Assembly (NCBI RefSeq): GCF_964275005.1
Contig: NC_092695.1
Coordinates: 7,965,832 to 8,029,831, forward strand
Reading direction: 5' to 3'
From: Diadema setosum
Lineage: Eukaryota > Echinodermata > Echinoidea > Diadematoida > Diadematidae
Length of the DNA stretch: 64,000 nt
In this document: in pieces, positions 13,211 to 25,123 of the stretch
Layout of the letters: each line of letters starts with the position of its first letter
How positions within the stretch are numbered: position 1 is the first letter of the stretch
Notes under the pieces: generated by a model
What the model saw: only the letters and a program-made list of their open reading frames with translations
Told to the model about the DNA's origin: nothing
Databases searched by the model: none
Program-made: the position numbers and the translations under genes

Positions 13211-14177
13211 TACGTGTACAAGTGACACGGATATTAATGCAAACGCACACTCACATGTAAACTGCTTTTCTTTGGGATACACAGCACTAACCATGCTGTG
13301 AAACGGATTTTGGACCTCATAACCACTGGCCCGGAAACGGTGGCTTGAAAGGCAAGCCGACATTAGTAATGCAAGCATTATGTCAGCATCCCTAGAAGAA
13401 GTAAATGTGTTTGCAGACATAGTTTTCGTATTGCCCCCCCCCCCCCCTCCGGAAAAAAAACCAACAAACCTTTGGTCTAACAATACATTTCTATGTTATA
13501 CATGTTATAATTTCATCATTCATCTTTCACCATTGTCTGAAAAGTAGGGTACAAAGGTTTCAAACGAAAATTGGGATCTATCTTTCAGTCTGTGTAAATG
13601 AATTCCCCTATACACCGGTGCTAATGGAATGTAACGTATGTCCTTCATCTATTGTTTATCTTCAACTAAGTCTCGTCGTCTGAGGCTTGGCTCCTCAAAT
13701 ATCCATCACAATGCATTAAGTCCTTACAGCTTCTGGTATACCCTATAGGTTCTCTTTTACACGCTATACACTGATATAGCACCCACATAATGCATCCAAC
13801 TACATGTCATGCATAGCAGTCTGTCGCGCAAACTAGTATTCATGATCAAACTGACTGAGAGATTAACCAATACTGTATCTTATATACGCTGTCAATAACT
13901 AGCTCTTTAATGTCTATTCTCTCGTTCCGAATCAGTCAGGCTTATATAGCTTCTATATGTTTCTCCTTCTCCATAAAGAAACGAACATCTACTAATCCAC
14001 CTATTATTATGCACACGATCCACCGGGTGAGAGTGGTATATATCGTGCATCTTTAGTGGTATACATTATATGATTATGATAGATATCGCCATTCATCGTT
14101 AGTATAGGTGGTAGAGTGAAATTCCATGATACCCGGTGAATATCAATCGAAAACTCCTCTCTAATACCTACAATATA
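12721..14177. other. Intergenic stretch with palindrome and CA repeat
   Basis: Holds a perfect 26-bp palindrome (12941-12966, half-site GCTCTATTTTCTA), a CA microsatellite (13154-13211) and a C run (13434-13447). No gene signature. Confidence 0.6.
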
Positions 14178-14710
14178 CACTGGAAAAACATGGGTGTTAG
14201 ATTTAACACCACGGGTGTTAAATCTAACACCGATCAAACTTCAATAAAGGACCACACCCACAGGTGTTAAAAATGCACTGTGATGGTGTTGAAAAGTGTT
14301 CACCTGACACTTCGTGGTGTTAATTTGACACTGTACTAGGTGTTATTTTGACACTGTACTGGTGTTAATTAAAAAATGACACCACATGGTGTTGATTTGA
14401 TACTTGTTGGTGTTAATATCAATGGTTTAACACCCGTCCAGCTTCAATAAGGGACCACACCAGCTGGTGTTACTTTGGTGTAAAATTATTTTCACATTTT
14501 TTCAAAAATCTAGTATTTCAACGTAAAATTCTTGATCGTCTTGTTTAAATTAAAAATCAACAAGAAGTGCAGTTACTAAGAAACTCTTCAAAAAAAACAG
14601 TTTAAAATTTGGAAATGACACCCGGGGGTGTTAATTTAACACCATAAATGAGCACCGAAAATTTAACACCAGCTCGGTGTTCACTATTTAACACCGGACT
14701 TTTTGCAGTG
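14178..14710 (+). mobile_element. TA-flanked MITE full of TAACACC words, copy 1
   Basis: TA dinucleotides (14176-14177, 14711-14712) flank ends CACTGGAAAAA and TTTTTGCAGTG. The interior carries about fifteen GGTGTTA or TAACACC words in both orientations, for example GGTGTTAAATCTAACACC. TA duplication and CACTG ends fit a Tc1/mariner-type MITE. A second copy in the opposite orientation lies at 21764-22299. Confidence 0.85.
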
Positions 14711-14712
14711 TA

Positions 14713-16756
14713 TACTCTCTCTTCTCAGGACAATTAAAATCATCCTAGCTTTTGCATCACTCAGTTAGAAAACATTCCAATCCCTCATGTCTGTTTTGGG
14801 ACTATACTGTTTCTTTAGGATAAATGTTGGAGTAGGTGTCAGAATCAATACCTCTGTGTCTGGGCTATCAATCCACAAAATACTACACCTAGCTATATAG
14901 CTGGTATAGAACGTGGACTCCCGCTAAGATGGCTAAAGATTTCTGCAAAGGTATACCTGTATTTCACAAATTTCGCAAATTACTGGCAGGACCAAGAGAT
15001 AATGCAATATTCAAAAGTATCGTCACATTGCGTATATCACTGTAAATGCTCTAAGGCGAATGGCTAATTGTATCAGATTATGAAAACAGTGGTATGGATT
15101 TGGGGCACTCGATAGCTGCACTGCTGGACAAGCCAATAAGCTAATCAGAAAATGGGGCATAATCATCGCAGGGCGAGAGCCACAAGAGCTCGTCAATTAT
15201 TCACACCATAATTTTCATTTATAATAATTAGGCCTAGATCTGATGCCCCTCCAGCTTCTGAGAAAATCAAAGACTGTCAGCTTCTCTCCAGGAATCTACT
15301 CCATACCTGTTGGCTTTTTGTAAACGACTTTTTGTAAATCCCTGCGTACGTATGAACAAAAAGATGCGAATATCATAATCATGTAAAGCATAGTTTTGTT
15401 GTCATCATGCAGTTTGTCATTACTCCGCTAAGCATGATTCATAAAGGTTACATGCATCTGAACAGAATTCAGAATTCAGTAATAGCATGATTTCCACACT
15501 ATAGATATAGATATGCATCGTTACGCATGTCCGGATTGATTTTTTTTTTTTTTCATTTGGGTTATTAAATTACAATCGCAGGACTGAATATTGTAATATT
15601 GCATCTTCTGCATCACTAATAATGTATTCCACATCCAACGACGGTTAATTGTGAATGACATTTAATGCTCTCAAGTGAAAAAAAAAAACACCTTCCAGTT
15701 ATTAAAAGAAAAAAATCATACCTGGGCATGCTGCTGGAAATGAGAGTTTTCAACTGAATTCTTAGTGAGTGTGAATAGGATGTTACTGGGCGTATAGCGT
15801 TTAATTTTCGAATAGCAGATTTTATCCAAGCAACAAAAATACTGTATACTTTGTTTGTTTGTTTGTTTTTTGTGACCGATGGTGTAATTCGCCTTTTTAC
15901 TGTAATTGGACTTGTGTATGCTATATAGAAGAATCATATCATATCAAATAAAATTTACATGTCAGATTTATTCAGAATTTTCTGCATTAAACCAAAAAGG
16001 TACTACTGATACATTGTAGGCAAGCTCGCCCATCGTACCTCCTTGATTAAACATAATTATCACAAATGTATTACAGTATATTTTTTTGTCGAAAACAATA
16101 AGACATAGGCCCCTAGTTATATTCAAAAATAACTAAAATTTACGTGTAGACTGAAAACAAAATGGAAAGATACGTTGATCTGAAGCTATTGGCGGGATTA
16201 AGGAATAAACAGTGATCTGACTGAAGTAGAATATATTGCGGGATTGGAATGCTGGAGATTGTCGTTATATAAGCAAATAGCTTGAAGAGACGAGAGCCTG
16301 AAGAAAGGCAAAACGTATAATCGTTTATTATTTGTAAAATAAGCCAGGTCATCTGAATATTCTGGCGTTGCATTACGATTATAACAATAGATTGTTTAGG
16401 AATTAAAGGCTTATCATGAGGTGAGTGCAGTGAGTGCTTAAGTGTTAATAGCAAGTGAGTGTGCTCAGCATACGAGCGATAGGATATGTGTATTCTTAGA
16501 TATTATAGCTAAGCCTGAATGAGTTTGTTGAACTGTTTTATGTTGCATAGATTCATGGAGAGTGAGCAAAAATATTAAATGCTAGTGATAGGTGCATTCG
16601 TGGTTTTAATAATCGGAAGAAAACGACTTATCCCCATAATTTGATATGATATGCGTTTTCATGGTGACTGTGAAAGAAAATAATTATATGCAAGCTGTTT
16701 GGTCAGGGAATCGGCGGTGACGGATAGATCTGTATGGGCGAGGAGTATAGTATTAT
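14713..16756. other. Intergenic stretch, no gene seen
   Basis: Contains the third CAAGGAGGTA-type hairpin (15991-16045) and A or T runs. No coding signature. Confidence 0.5.
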
Positions 16757-16760
16757 TTAA

Positions 16761-17366
16761 AGAGGAAATCCACCCCAAAAATAAATAAACTTCAAAAGGA
16801 AGAGAAAAATATTCCCTACAGAAAGAAACGAAAACAGAACGATTAAAAAAAAATGAGGAAAAAAATCGGACAAGAAATAAGATATCACATTTTGAAATTT
16901 CACATTTTTTCGGAAAACATTTCTCGACCAGTCCTTTGAATATTCAAATCAGCAAGTTGACGATGTCATGCTTTCACAATTTCATTCAATATGCAGAAAT
17001 TACAAAAATCTCATATTTCAATTGTATGAAGGTGAATTGAAAGAAGAACAAACTCTGAGTGTCTTGGTCTGAGAACATACACGTACTTTTACCTGTATTA
17101 GCTAAAAATAACAATTTTTACGAATTTCATCATAACATATTAACATGAAAAATTGTGAGGATATGACATCATTAACTCACTCATTTGAATATTCCTCAGG
17201 ACTGGTCAAGAAATGTTTTCCGAAAAAAAAAATTTGAAATTTCCAAATGTCATATCTTCCTTATTTCTTTATTTGTCAGATTTTTTTTTTCATGTTTGTA
17301 TCGGTCTGTAGCTAATATTTCTCTCTTTCTTTTGAAGTTTATCTGCTTTTGGGGTGGATTTCCTCT
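16761..17366. mobile_element. TTAA MITE, family AGAGGAAATCC, copy 2
   Basis: TTAA at 16757-16760 and 17367-17370. Ends AGAGGAAATCCACCCCAAAA and TTTTGGGGTGGATTTCCTCT are exact complements of 20 bases. The inner inverted segment contains GACCAGTCCTTTGAATATTC and its counterpart near 17190. Confidence 0.9.
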
Positions 17367-17370
17367 TTAA

Positions 17371-18271
17371 ATGAAAGTCATTGCGATGGCCTGTGGGATA
17401 CAAGTATGCATTGCACTTTGGGGTATCGTGAGAGAAAATTAGTATTTTGTTGATGTTATTTGAACGTAAAAATAGCGGATTGCTATGTGTGCGGATCGGG
17501 TGCTTTCAGGCCTTTGAGTTGTTTGAATAAGGATCGAAGGCAGAATGTGTGCGAAATAATACGAATGTCTTTTTCCTCCTTTCATTTCTATATAGGCATG
17601 CAAATGTGATTGCGTACACACACAAACACACATACACGCATCATATACATTATTCGATATTGTATGTGTATTCGAACATATCACTACGTGTCTTCTTGAA
17701 GAAAGGCCATCCAGTGATGATTATAATCATCATCAAACTTCAGACAGTATCATAATTATCATAGTACAATTGCAGGTTATCTACGCCCTTACTAAAAGCG
17801 GCAGGAGGTAAAACTTATAGCAGATGATTATATGTATATATTCCATTGCATTTTCTTTTTTTAAGTGTGTGTGTACTTCAGTTCAGTTCAGTTCAGTTTT
17901 TATTTCTGCATTTCAAAATCAATACAACTCAACAAATCAACAAAATACTTACATAGTAATTTACACAGCTAATATTCGTACCGTTTGGATCTTACATACA
18001 TTTTCTTTTTTTTCAAGAACGAACATCATATATGAAAGGAAGCAACAGGAAATGATAAAAATGAAATGCAGGGGACCATCATCATAAGCTAAGCTTGACG
18101 AGGAAGATGGCCCCAGGTAAAGAGATACATAAAGAAAATCTTGCCACTCACTGAGTGGGAAGTATTGTGTGAAGGACGTGCGGTGCAGTGCGGTGTGCAT
18201 TGTGTTGGGATGAATCTTGGTTTGTACGTTGAGTGTTATTTTGTGTATCAGTGTGATATATATAATATATA

Positions 18272-18320
<49 letters not shown>

Positions 18321-18410
18321 AGTACTGTATAACATCTGAAGATAACATTTGTATCGCACATGCATCATGCTATATGCACACAGTATACACGTCGCAGTTT
18401 GGTTGTGTGT

Positions 18411-18461
<51 letters not shown>

Positions 18462-19290
18462 GCCATCATGACACTTGTCATAGTGTATAATATACCACTG
18501 TCGGCATTCACGACGTTCAACCAGCAAGATATACCAGCAGAATTGAAGTAAGGGATTTAATGGACCCGCACAGAGATAGAGGTCCCACGCGAATTGGTAC
18601 CGTCAACATAAAGAGATGAATGAACGTCACATCATGCTCTCCACTAATTTATCACCAACCATTTCCCGTCGTTTCGAATACCACAAGGGTTGATCTCGGC
18701 TATAATTTTCTGGATTATAAACGCAATGCTATAAACCCAAAATGTTGAATTAGCTTGCGTGTACCTGTATCACAATATAAGCCATAAAGATATCGACACT
18801 AAACTATTTTGCTATTGCACTATAATGATATGCAGTACCTGTGTATATACCACTTAGACAACCATGCAGAAATGTAGTGGTTAGTGTCTTCTTTTTTGTT
18901 TGTTTAAGAATATCAGTATCCATGTACTGGAACACTTTGAACTCTTACCATTCTGTAATTTTATGATATTCAAAAATTAATGTATAAAATGAATTTCAAA
19001 TCCTGCAGCTATACAGCGATCGCAAATTTGAATCTCCGGATTTTTTTTTTTTTTTTTTTTTTTTAAAGATAGTATGAACCTGACCAGGACACCCGGGCAC
19101 TGTTTTATGAAGAGTTATAAATTGGTTACAAGGGTTGATTTCTATCATAAGTGTATGGCAGCCTCTGTGGTAAGGTACAATCGATTATGCCTCATGATAA
19201 AACAGGGCCCAGATCGTGAGAGGCCAGTTACATCATAACGTTCATTCATTTATTCAGTCACGTAAGTGGGAGACTTCACCACGTTATGGC

Positions 19291-19321
<31 letters not shown>

Positions 19322-20065
19322 ACTTACACTGATTTATTGAGAAGTAAGATCTAATCGTAACCACTTACCACCATGCATCTTCGGGATTCTGTGGCGCCGT
19401 TTTATCACAAGATATATACCACGAGATCAGTAAGATGCCAGAAACTGTGTGTACGCAAGGGCGTAGATAGCGATCCAGTGGTTCCCGGGTTACACCAAGC
19501 GCGTGGTTCCTCCTTTGATCACGTTGTCGAAGTTGACGGCTGCAATTTGTCAATGGTTTGAACAGTACAGGTAATCATCCCCTTTCACAACCAGCTGGCA
19601 GTCTCGTTGCATGCAACAGCTTTCATTTCGCTAAGTACAATGTACTGTAACGGTGAGAATGTGTGTGTTTATGTGTGTTTGTGCGATAATAATGCGTTGC
19701 GTGCACCTTCTGATATAACACTCGCCACTTGAGTGCATCAGAGCGAGAAGCGTGCGAGAAGATCGTGCGTTAACCGAAACATCCCAAAGTTCCTGTGACA
19801 TCGTACTCGGACACTAATAGCACGCATTATTTTACCGCCACAAATCGAGCCGGACTGGCGAACCTGGTGCGACTCACCTTCTGTGTAAAGGAAAGCATCA
19901 AGGGCCGTAACTTTTTTTTTTCTATTCCCCTTCATTTCTCAACATGAAAACACAGTTTCTTTCAAGTTTTATTCTCTTCCACCTGTTATACCGATTGTGA
20001 ATGATAATTTATATTTTGTTTCCTATCTCTCATAGGCTGTTCGTTATGTCAAAACAGATTTGATG
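17371..20065. other. Intergenic stretch with AT arrays and a small MITE
   Basis: Holds a CAGTT pentamer run leading into TTTTATTT (17879-17902, possibly a LINE tail), TA arrays at 18255-18320 and 18412-18458, poly-T (19041-19064), poly-A (19291-19318), and a short inverted-end element at about 19094-19211 with ends GGGCACTGTTTTAT and ATAAAACAGGGCCC. The 188-residue frame on the minus strand near 18 kb is mostly translated TA repeat. Confidence 0.6.
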
Positions 20066-20256
20066 CATTGCAACTGATTGCCAAATTGCCCTACATCGAA
20101 GTAAATAAGCACTGAATTGATCAGTGTTTTAGTAGTAGCCATGATAAAAAATCATGGGCGTACATACTATTTTTCATCATGGCTACTACTAAAACACTGA
20201 TCAATCAGTGCTTATTTACGTCGATGTATAGGGCAATTTGGCAATCAGTTGCAATG
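20066..20256. repeat. 191-bp hairpin element
   Basis: Arms 20066-20150 and 20169-20256 are nearly complementary. The left arm starts CATTGCAACTGATTGCCAAA and the right ends TTTGGCAATCAGTTGCAATG. The loop is about 18 bases. It is probably a small foldback element; target duplication not clear. Confidence 0.85.
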
Positions 20257-21315
20257 AAAACATCTCGACGGAAGAATTTCATGAATTTGAATAAGTTTGA
20301 TGCATATTGAAAAAGAAGAAGATAGTTTTAAGATGCAAACTTAAAAAAAAAAAACAGGGATTTTTTACCATCTTTCAGCAAAATTAATACCTAAAATAGT
20401 TATGTATTCAATAATCCATAACATTATCCATCCGTATAATGTCTATACATTAGTATCTGGTGTAATGTAGGCCTATGTCAATAGAATATTTTACATAACT
20501 TGTTTGTAAATAAAATAATAACGAATATTGTTCCTGCAAATTTTACATCTGTATTCCACCTTTTGTTTCTTTAACACGATAGCTCCTCAGATATCAAAAC
20601 ACACATACACACAAACACACACAACAACAAAAACGACAACAAGAACATCAACAAAATAAAATACATAATTTAGATCTATTCTATCGTTTACCATATCTCA
20701 TTCATTTACTGGTTTTAACGACGCGCTTTTCTCTTAGAAAGCAAAACATGAAATACATATGAATAATCAGTGTAAAAGTATACCGAAATAATTCTGATTT
20801 ACTAGTATGATTTTGTCCAAAATAGTTCGATCATGTAGAATATTTCAGAAGCCATGTTGCACATTATTTTCATGGAAGATGGTTAATGACAAAATAAATG
20901 GCAAGTGATGAGAACTTTATACAATCAACACCAATTCTAGATTGTGTTTAGCCTGCATGTGTGGGACAGTTCGGAATGAAGTATCATTTTCAGGTGAAAA
21001 ATATGATGACATTAATTTAAGAGCGATTAATTACGAAGAAATGAGAAAACATATCAGTTAAAAAGTAATGGCTGAAGAGCAAAAAGCATAACCATGTATA
21101 CTTACTGGAAATGCAATGTAAACTGAAAAAAAAAATCTATGGAAGTTAACCAAAAGTTGTCATGCATCTTTACTCAACATTGTATAATAGGACTGGCATC
21201 AGAAATAAAGCCGAGTAAATACAACAACAGCAGCAGTAACAATAACTAAGTAACTCGACACAATAATAGATGGGGCAGAGCGCGGCCTATACTATAGTAT
21301 CCTTAGAAGGTTAGA
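20257..21315. other. Intergenic stretch, no gene seen
   Basis: AT-rich sequence with A runs and CAA repeats; no coding or structural signature seen. Confidence 0.5.
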
Positions 21316-21684
21316 CAAGGCTCGACACTAACGGTGGCCCGGTGGCCCGGGGCCACCAAAAATGAAAGTCGGGCCACCAAATTTCAAAAAAAGGGCAAAT
21401 TTGGTGGCCCGCCTCGGTATTACAATAAATTCGTAACTTTTTGCGCCGGAAATGTTGAGGTTTATTTATGAGTAGATATGTCCAGCTTCCAATTCTTACT
21501 ATGATAAAACTTAAATGTTTGACTCATTAAAAAAAAAAAAGGAACTTTTAATTTTTTTATTGCTTTTTTTTTCGGGCCACCAAATTTTTCTCTCGGGCCA
21601 CCAAGAATCTGAAATTGAATATTTTGGTGGCCCCATCGGGCCACCAAAAAAAAAAAAAAAAAAAAAGGTTAGTGTGGAGCCCTG
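21316..21684. mobile_element. 369-bp MITE with GGGCCACCAAA words
   Basis: Ends CAAGGCTCGACACTAAC and GTTAGTGTGGAGCCCTG are near-complementary (15 of 17). The interior repeats GGGCCACCAAA and GGTGGCCC words. Flanks GGTTAGA and GGTTATA may be a degraded 7-bp target duplication. Ends of this CAGGGCTC style are common in hAT-like MITEs. Confidence 0.75.
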
Positions 21685-21763
21685 GGTTATAGATGTTTAA
21701 TCTTTGTATTTCTGCTGTCTATTATAGGAGGGTAGATGTTTATCTTTCTATTTCTATGGTCTA

Positions 21764-22299
21764 CACTGCAAAAAGTCCGGTGTTAAATAGTGAACACCGA
21801 GCTGGTGTTAAATTTTCGGTGCTCATTTATGGTGTTAAATTAACACCCCCGGGTGTCATTTCCAAATTTTAAACTGTTTTTTGAAGAGTTTCTTAGTAAC
21901 TGCACTTCTTGTTGATTTTCAATTTAAACAAGACGATCAAGAATTTTACATTAAAATACTAGATTTTTGAAAAAATGTGAAAATAAATTTACACCAAAGT
22001 AACACCAGCTGGTGTGGTCCCTTATTGAAGCTGGACGGGTGTTAAACCATTGATATTAACACCAACAAATATCAAATCAACACCATGTGGTGTCATTTTT
22101 TAATTAACACCAGTACAGTGTCAAAATAACACCAGGTACAGTGTCAAAATTAATTAACACCACGCAGTGTCAGGTGAACACTTTTCAACACCATCACAGT
22201 GTATTTTTAACACCTGTGGGTATGGTCCTTTATTGAAGTTTGATCGGTGTTAGATTTAACACCCGTGGTGTTAAATCTAACACCCATGTTTTTACAGTG
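21764..22299 (-). mobile_element. TA-flanked MITE full of TAACACC words, copy 2
   Basis: Inverted copy of the element at 14178-14710, with TA flanks (21762-21763, 22300-22301). It starts CACTGCAAAAAGTCCGGTG and ends in TTTTTACAGTG. The two copies align along their length with scattered changes, so both are fairly recent. Confidence 0.9.
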
Positions 22300-22301
22300 T
22301 A

Positions 22302-23052
22302 TTATAAAAGGTAAGATGTCTGTCTTTCTATTTCTACGGCCCATTAGAACTTAGGTATAAATGTTTTATCTTTATATTTCTATCCGGTCTATTATAGAAG
22401 GTTAGACATGTTAGATGTTTATCTTTCTATTGCTATTGTCACCCATTTACATTTCTACATTTCCGATTTCTATTTCACCTGCGTGTTCTTATAGTTGCGT
22501 CATGATGTCATTCTTTTCTATGTAGTATTATCATACAATTTTTATCGTAAAGATATAGTCATCTACATTGTATATTGTGTATTTGATTTGATTTGATTTA
22601 ATTTGATTTATATCCAATACAAATTGAATACAAATTTCAAAAGCACAAAGACAATTAAGGATAACAATTGCAGTGATTCAAACCGACAATATAACAGTAC
22701 ACAAATAGATATAAACATAAGCAATTGCAGTGAGCTGTATATCATATACAGGAACATAAAATTAGATGTAACAGTATCCTTCAGTAAATAACAGAGATAA
22801 CTGAATGCAGGAGACTGCCATCGTGAGCGATAAAGGTAGAAATGGATGGGCCCTCATAATGGGGCCTATTGTGTATTCACGGTCATTTTTAATTTTGTCA
22901 TATTATGTTATGTTCTTTCGAAGAAGAAAAAAAAATAAATAATTAATTTACAGAAAAAAAAAAAACCCAGGAGAATGATGGTCGCAGGTAAGGTCGAGCA
23001 TTTCAATTAATAGCATGATATGCTTCATGCTCAGTTTGACGGGGGCAAAAGT
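22302..23052. other. Intergenic stretch with possible LINE tail
   Basis: A TTTGA pentamer run (22581-22611) leads into TTTATATCCAATACAAATTG, a pattern often seen at a LINE 3' end in reverse orientation. No protein homology can be read from it. Confidence 0.4.
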
Positions 23053-24850
23053 TAATGAACATAAAAATAAAATTGCATTTTGCATCCTTATACCTTATCT
23101 GAACCTTATTTCTTAGAGTTTTGTTTCCAACTCGTCATTTATATACAATTCGTCAAGAAAGACAACGGTATACTGTTCATTTCAATTGAGGATTTTTTTT
23201 TTTTTCAGGACTGCTTAATTTCAATATAACAATGCAACGCTTGCACTTTAGCTATCGTCTTCCTTGATTGTTTCTTGGTTGTATTTTTATGTTAGCGCAA
23301 GGAGACACTTGTCAGTACATGTGCGTTTTCTTGTTGTTTGATTTTATTGAATGAAATGGGAATTAGAATATGAGGTGATGATATCATGATGATGTTAAAG
23401 GGACTGTACAGTACTGGTTGAGGTGGGGATTCATATTTTGAACATTCCTAAGTGAGATAATAAGAAACCTCTTATGAAATATGAAAGAGCATGTAATTTT
23501 AAGAAGGATTCAACGTTTCTTTGATGAAAATTGGTTTTCAAGTGGCTGAGATATAAAATAAAATGATAATAATAAAAGGTGACAGGCCACGCCTTTTATT
23601 AGGACCTCTTTGTTTCACCTCGGTTTTGGATATCTCGGCCATTTCAAAACCGATTTTCATCAAATAAACTTTTGATACCCCTCAGAATTGCATGCTCTTT
23701 GACATCTCATAGAGTGGTTTATGAATATCTCGCAAAACGTTAAATGCTAAATTCTCACCTCGACCATAACTGTACATACCCTTTCAAGGCATTATTTGCC
23801 TTTTGCAGATGAAACAAAAACCAAGATTCAGTGTTTCAAAATAGTTCTAAAATGTGAGTTAGGGATAGAAACAATCAATGTAAAAATTTGAATCAGTATA
23901 ATTAATGTTAAGTATTGTCAAAATGTGAACAATATTTATAACAGAAAAGTTTCTAGACTAAATCGTCTACAGTTATGGTTTAGTAGGAAAATAAATACAT
24001 GTATCTTCTTGTATTTTAGGCTTTATTACCAATTTTTTAATGATATGGTAGGATGTTTTGTGATGCAACTAACCTACACGTACTTAATGTGACATCTAAA
24101 ATATTTTTAAATCACTGCTCCCAATGGTAAACAGTACCTCTAATGAACATAAAAAGAAATTTTGAAATGAATGTCCTTACCTTATTTCTTATGGAGTTTT
24201 GTTTCCAAATCGTCAATGGACAACTCGTCAAGAAAGACAATGCTACTGTTCATTTCAAGGCAATTATGTTTTGTTTTGTTTTTTCCACGGTTGCATTCAT
24301 CACAGAATATTAAAGGCATAATTTACCATTTGCAGATGAAACAAAAACCCAACATTAGTGCTTCAAAATAGTTCTAAAATGTGAGTTGGGGCTAGAAACA
24401 ATCACTGTAAAAATTTGAATCTGTACAATCAATATTAAGTGTTGTTAAAAACACAAAATGTGAACAATAGTTATAATAAAAATGTCTCTGGATTAAATCG
24501 TCTACAGTTACGGTTTATCAAGAAAAACACTGATATCTCCTCGTATTTTAGGCTTTATTGCAAAAACTTTATATGGTAGGATGTTTTATGATACAACAGA
24601 CCTACACATATGCATCAAATGTGATCTTGAAAATTTTTGAAATCTCTTCTCCCAAAGGTAAACTGGGCCTTTAAACAATACAAGGCTTGCACTTTACCCC
24701 TCGTCTTCCTTGATTATCTTCTTAGCTGTATTTTCATGTTAGGGCAATTAGACATTTATTAACATCATGATTGCTTTTATCGTTAATCACATGAAATGCG
24801 ATCTAGAATAAATCATGAGGTGATGATGTCGTGATGATGTTAATCGACTC
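23053..24850. repeat. Diverged direct duplication, about 1.1 kb apart
   Basis: Sequence at 23053-23393 recurs at 24143-24850. Shared blocks include AATGAACATAAAAA, CCTTATTTCTTA, GTCAAGAAAGACAA, GTCTTCCTTGATT and GAGGTGATGAT. Two further related blocks (about 23790-24110 and 24312-24665, both with GCAGATGAAACAAAAACC and TTTAGGCTTTATT) look like a separate mobile element inserted at different places relative to the duplicated flanks. Confidence 0.75.
23398..23784. mobile_element. TTAA MITE, family AGGGACTGTACAG, copy 1
   Basis: The left junction is TTAA then AGGGACTGTACAGTACTGG. The right end GTACATACCCT is followed by TTCAA, a mutated TTAA. Long inverted arms include GATATCTCGGCCATTTCAAAA opposite GTGGCTGAGATAT. 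Second copy at 53639-54021. Confidence 0.75.
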
Positions 24851-25085
24851 ATGCGCAAACAGCTTCGGTAATTTCACATTTTGAAACAAAACCAAAAGAA
24901 CAGATAACATCGGTGTCTAACAGCTGAAATGATAAAAGAGTTATGGTGAATTAGTATTTATTACATTCCATTTGACAGAGGGTGTTTACCGACCAATTTA
25001 ACCTTTATCTATACATTTTTCCTAACGTGAACAAATCTAGTTTGTGATTTCTCCTCTTCCTCTTTCTCATTCTCTTCTCTTGTTG

Positions 25086-25123
<38 letters not shown>

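Noticed and set aside
17879..17902. CAGTT run considered as a LINE insertion
   Set aside because: Only the tail-like repeat is visible, with no adjoining reverse transcriptase sequence, so it is mentioned only within the gene-free stretch.
17961..18527. 188-residue open frame, the longest in the window
   Set aside because: Over a third is translated TA repeat (YIYI runs). It has no domain, no splice context and overlaps two microsatellites.
19365..19561. GC-richer patch considered as a tRNA or gene fragment
   Set aside because: I could not fold it into a tRNA cloverleaf with the usual A and B boxes, and the frames carry no domain.
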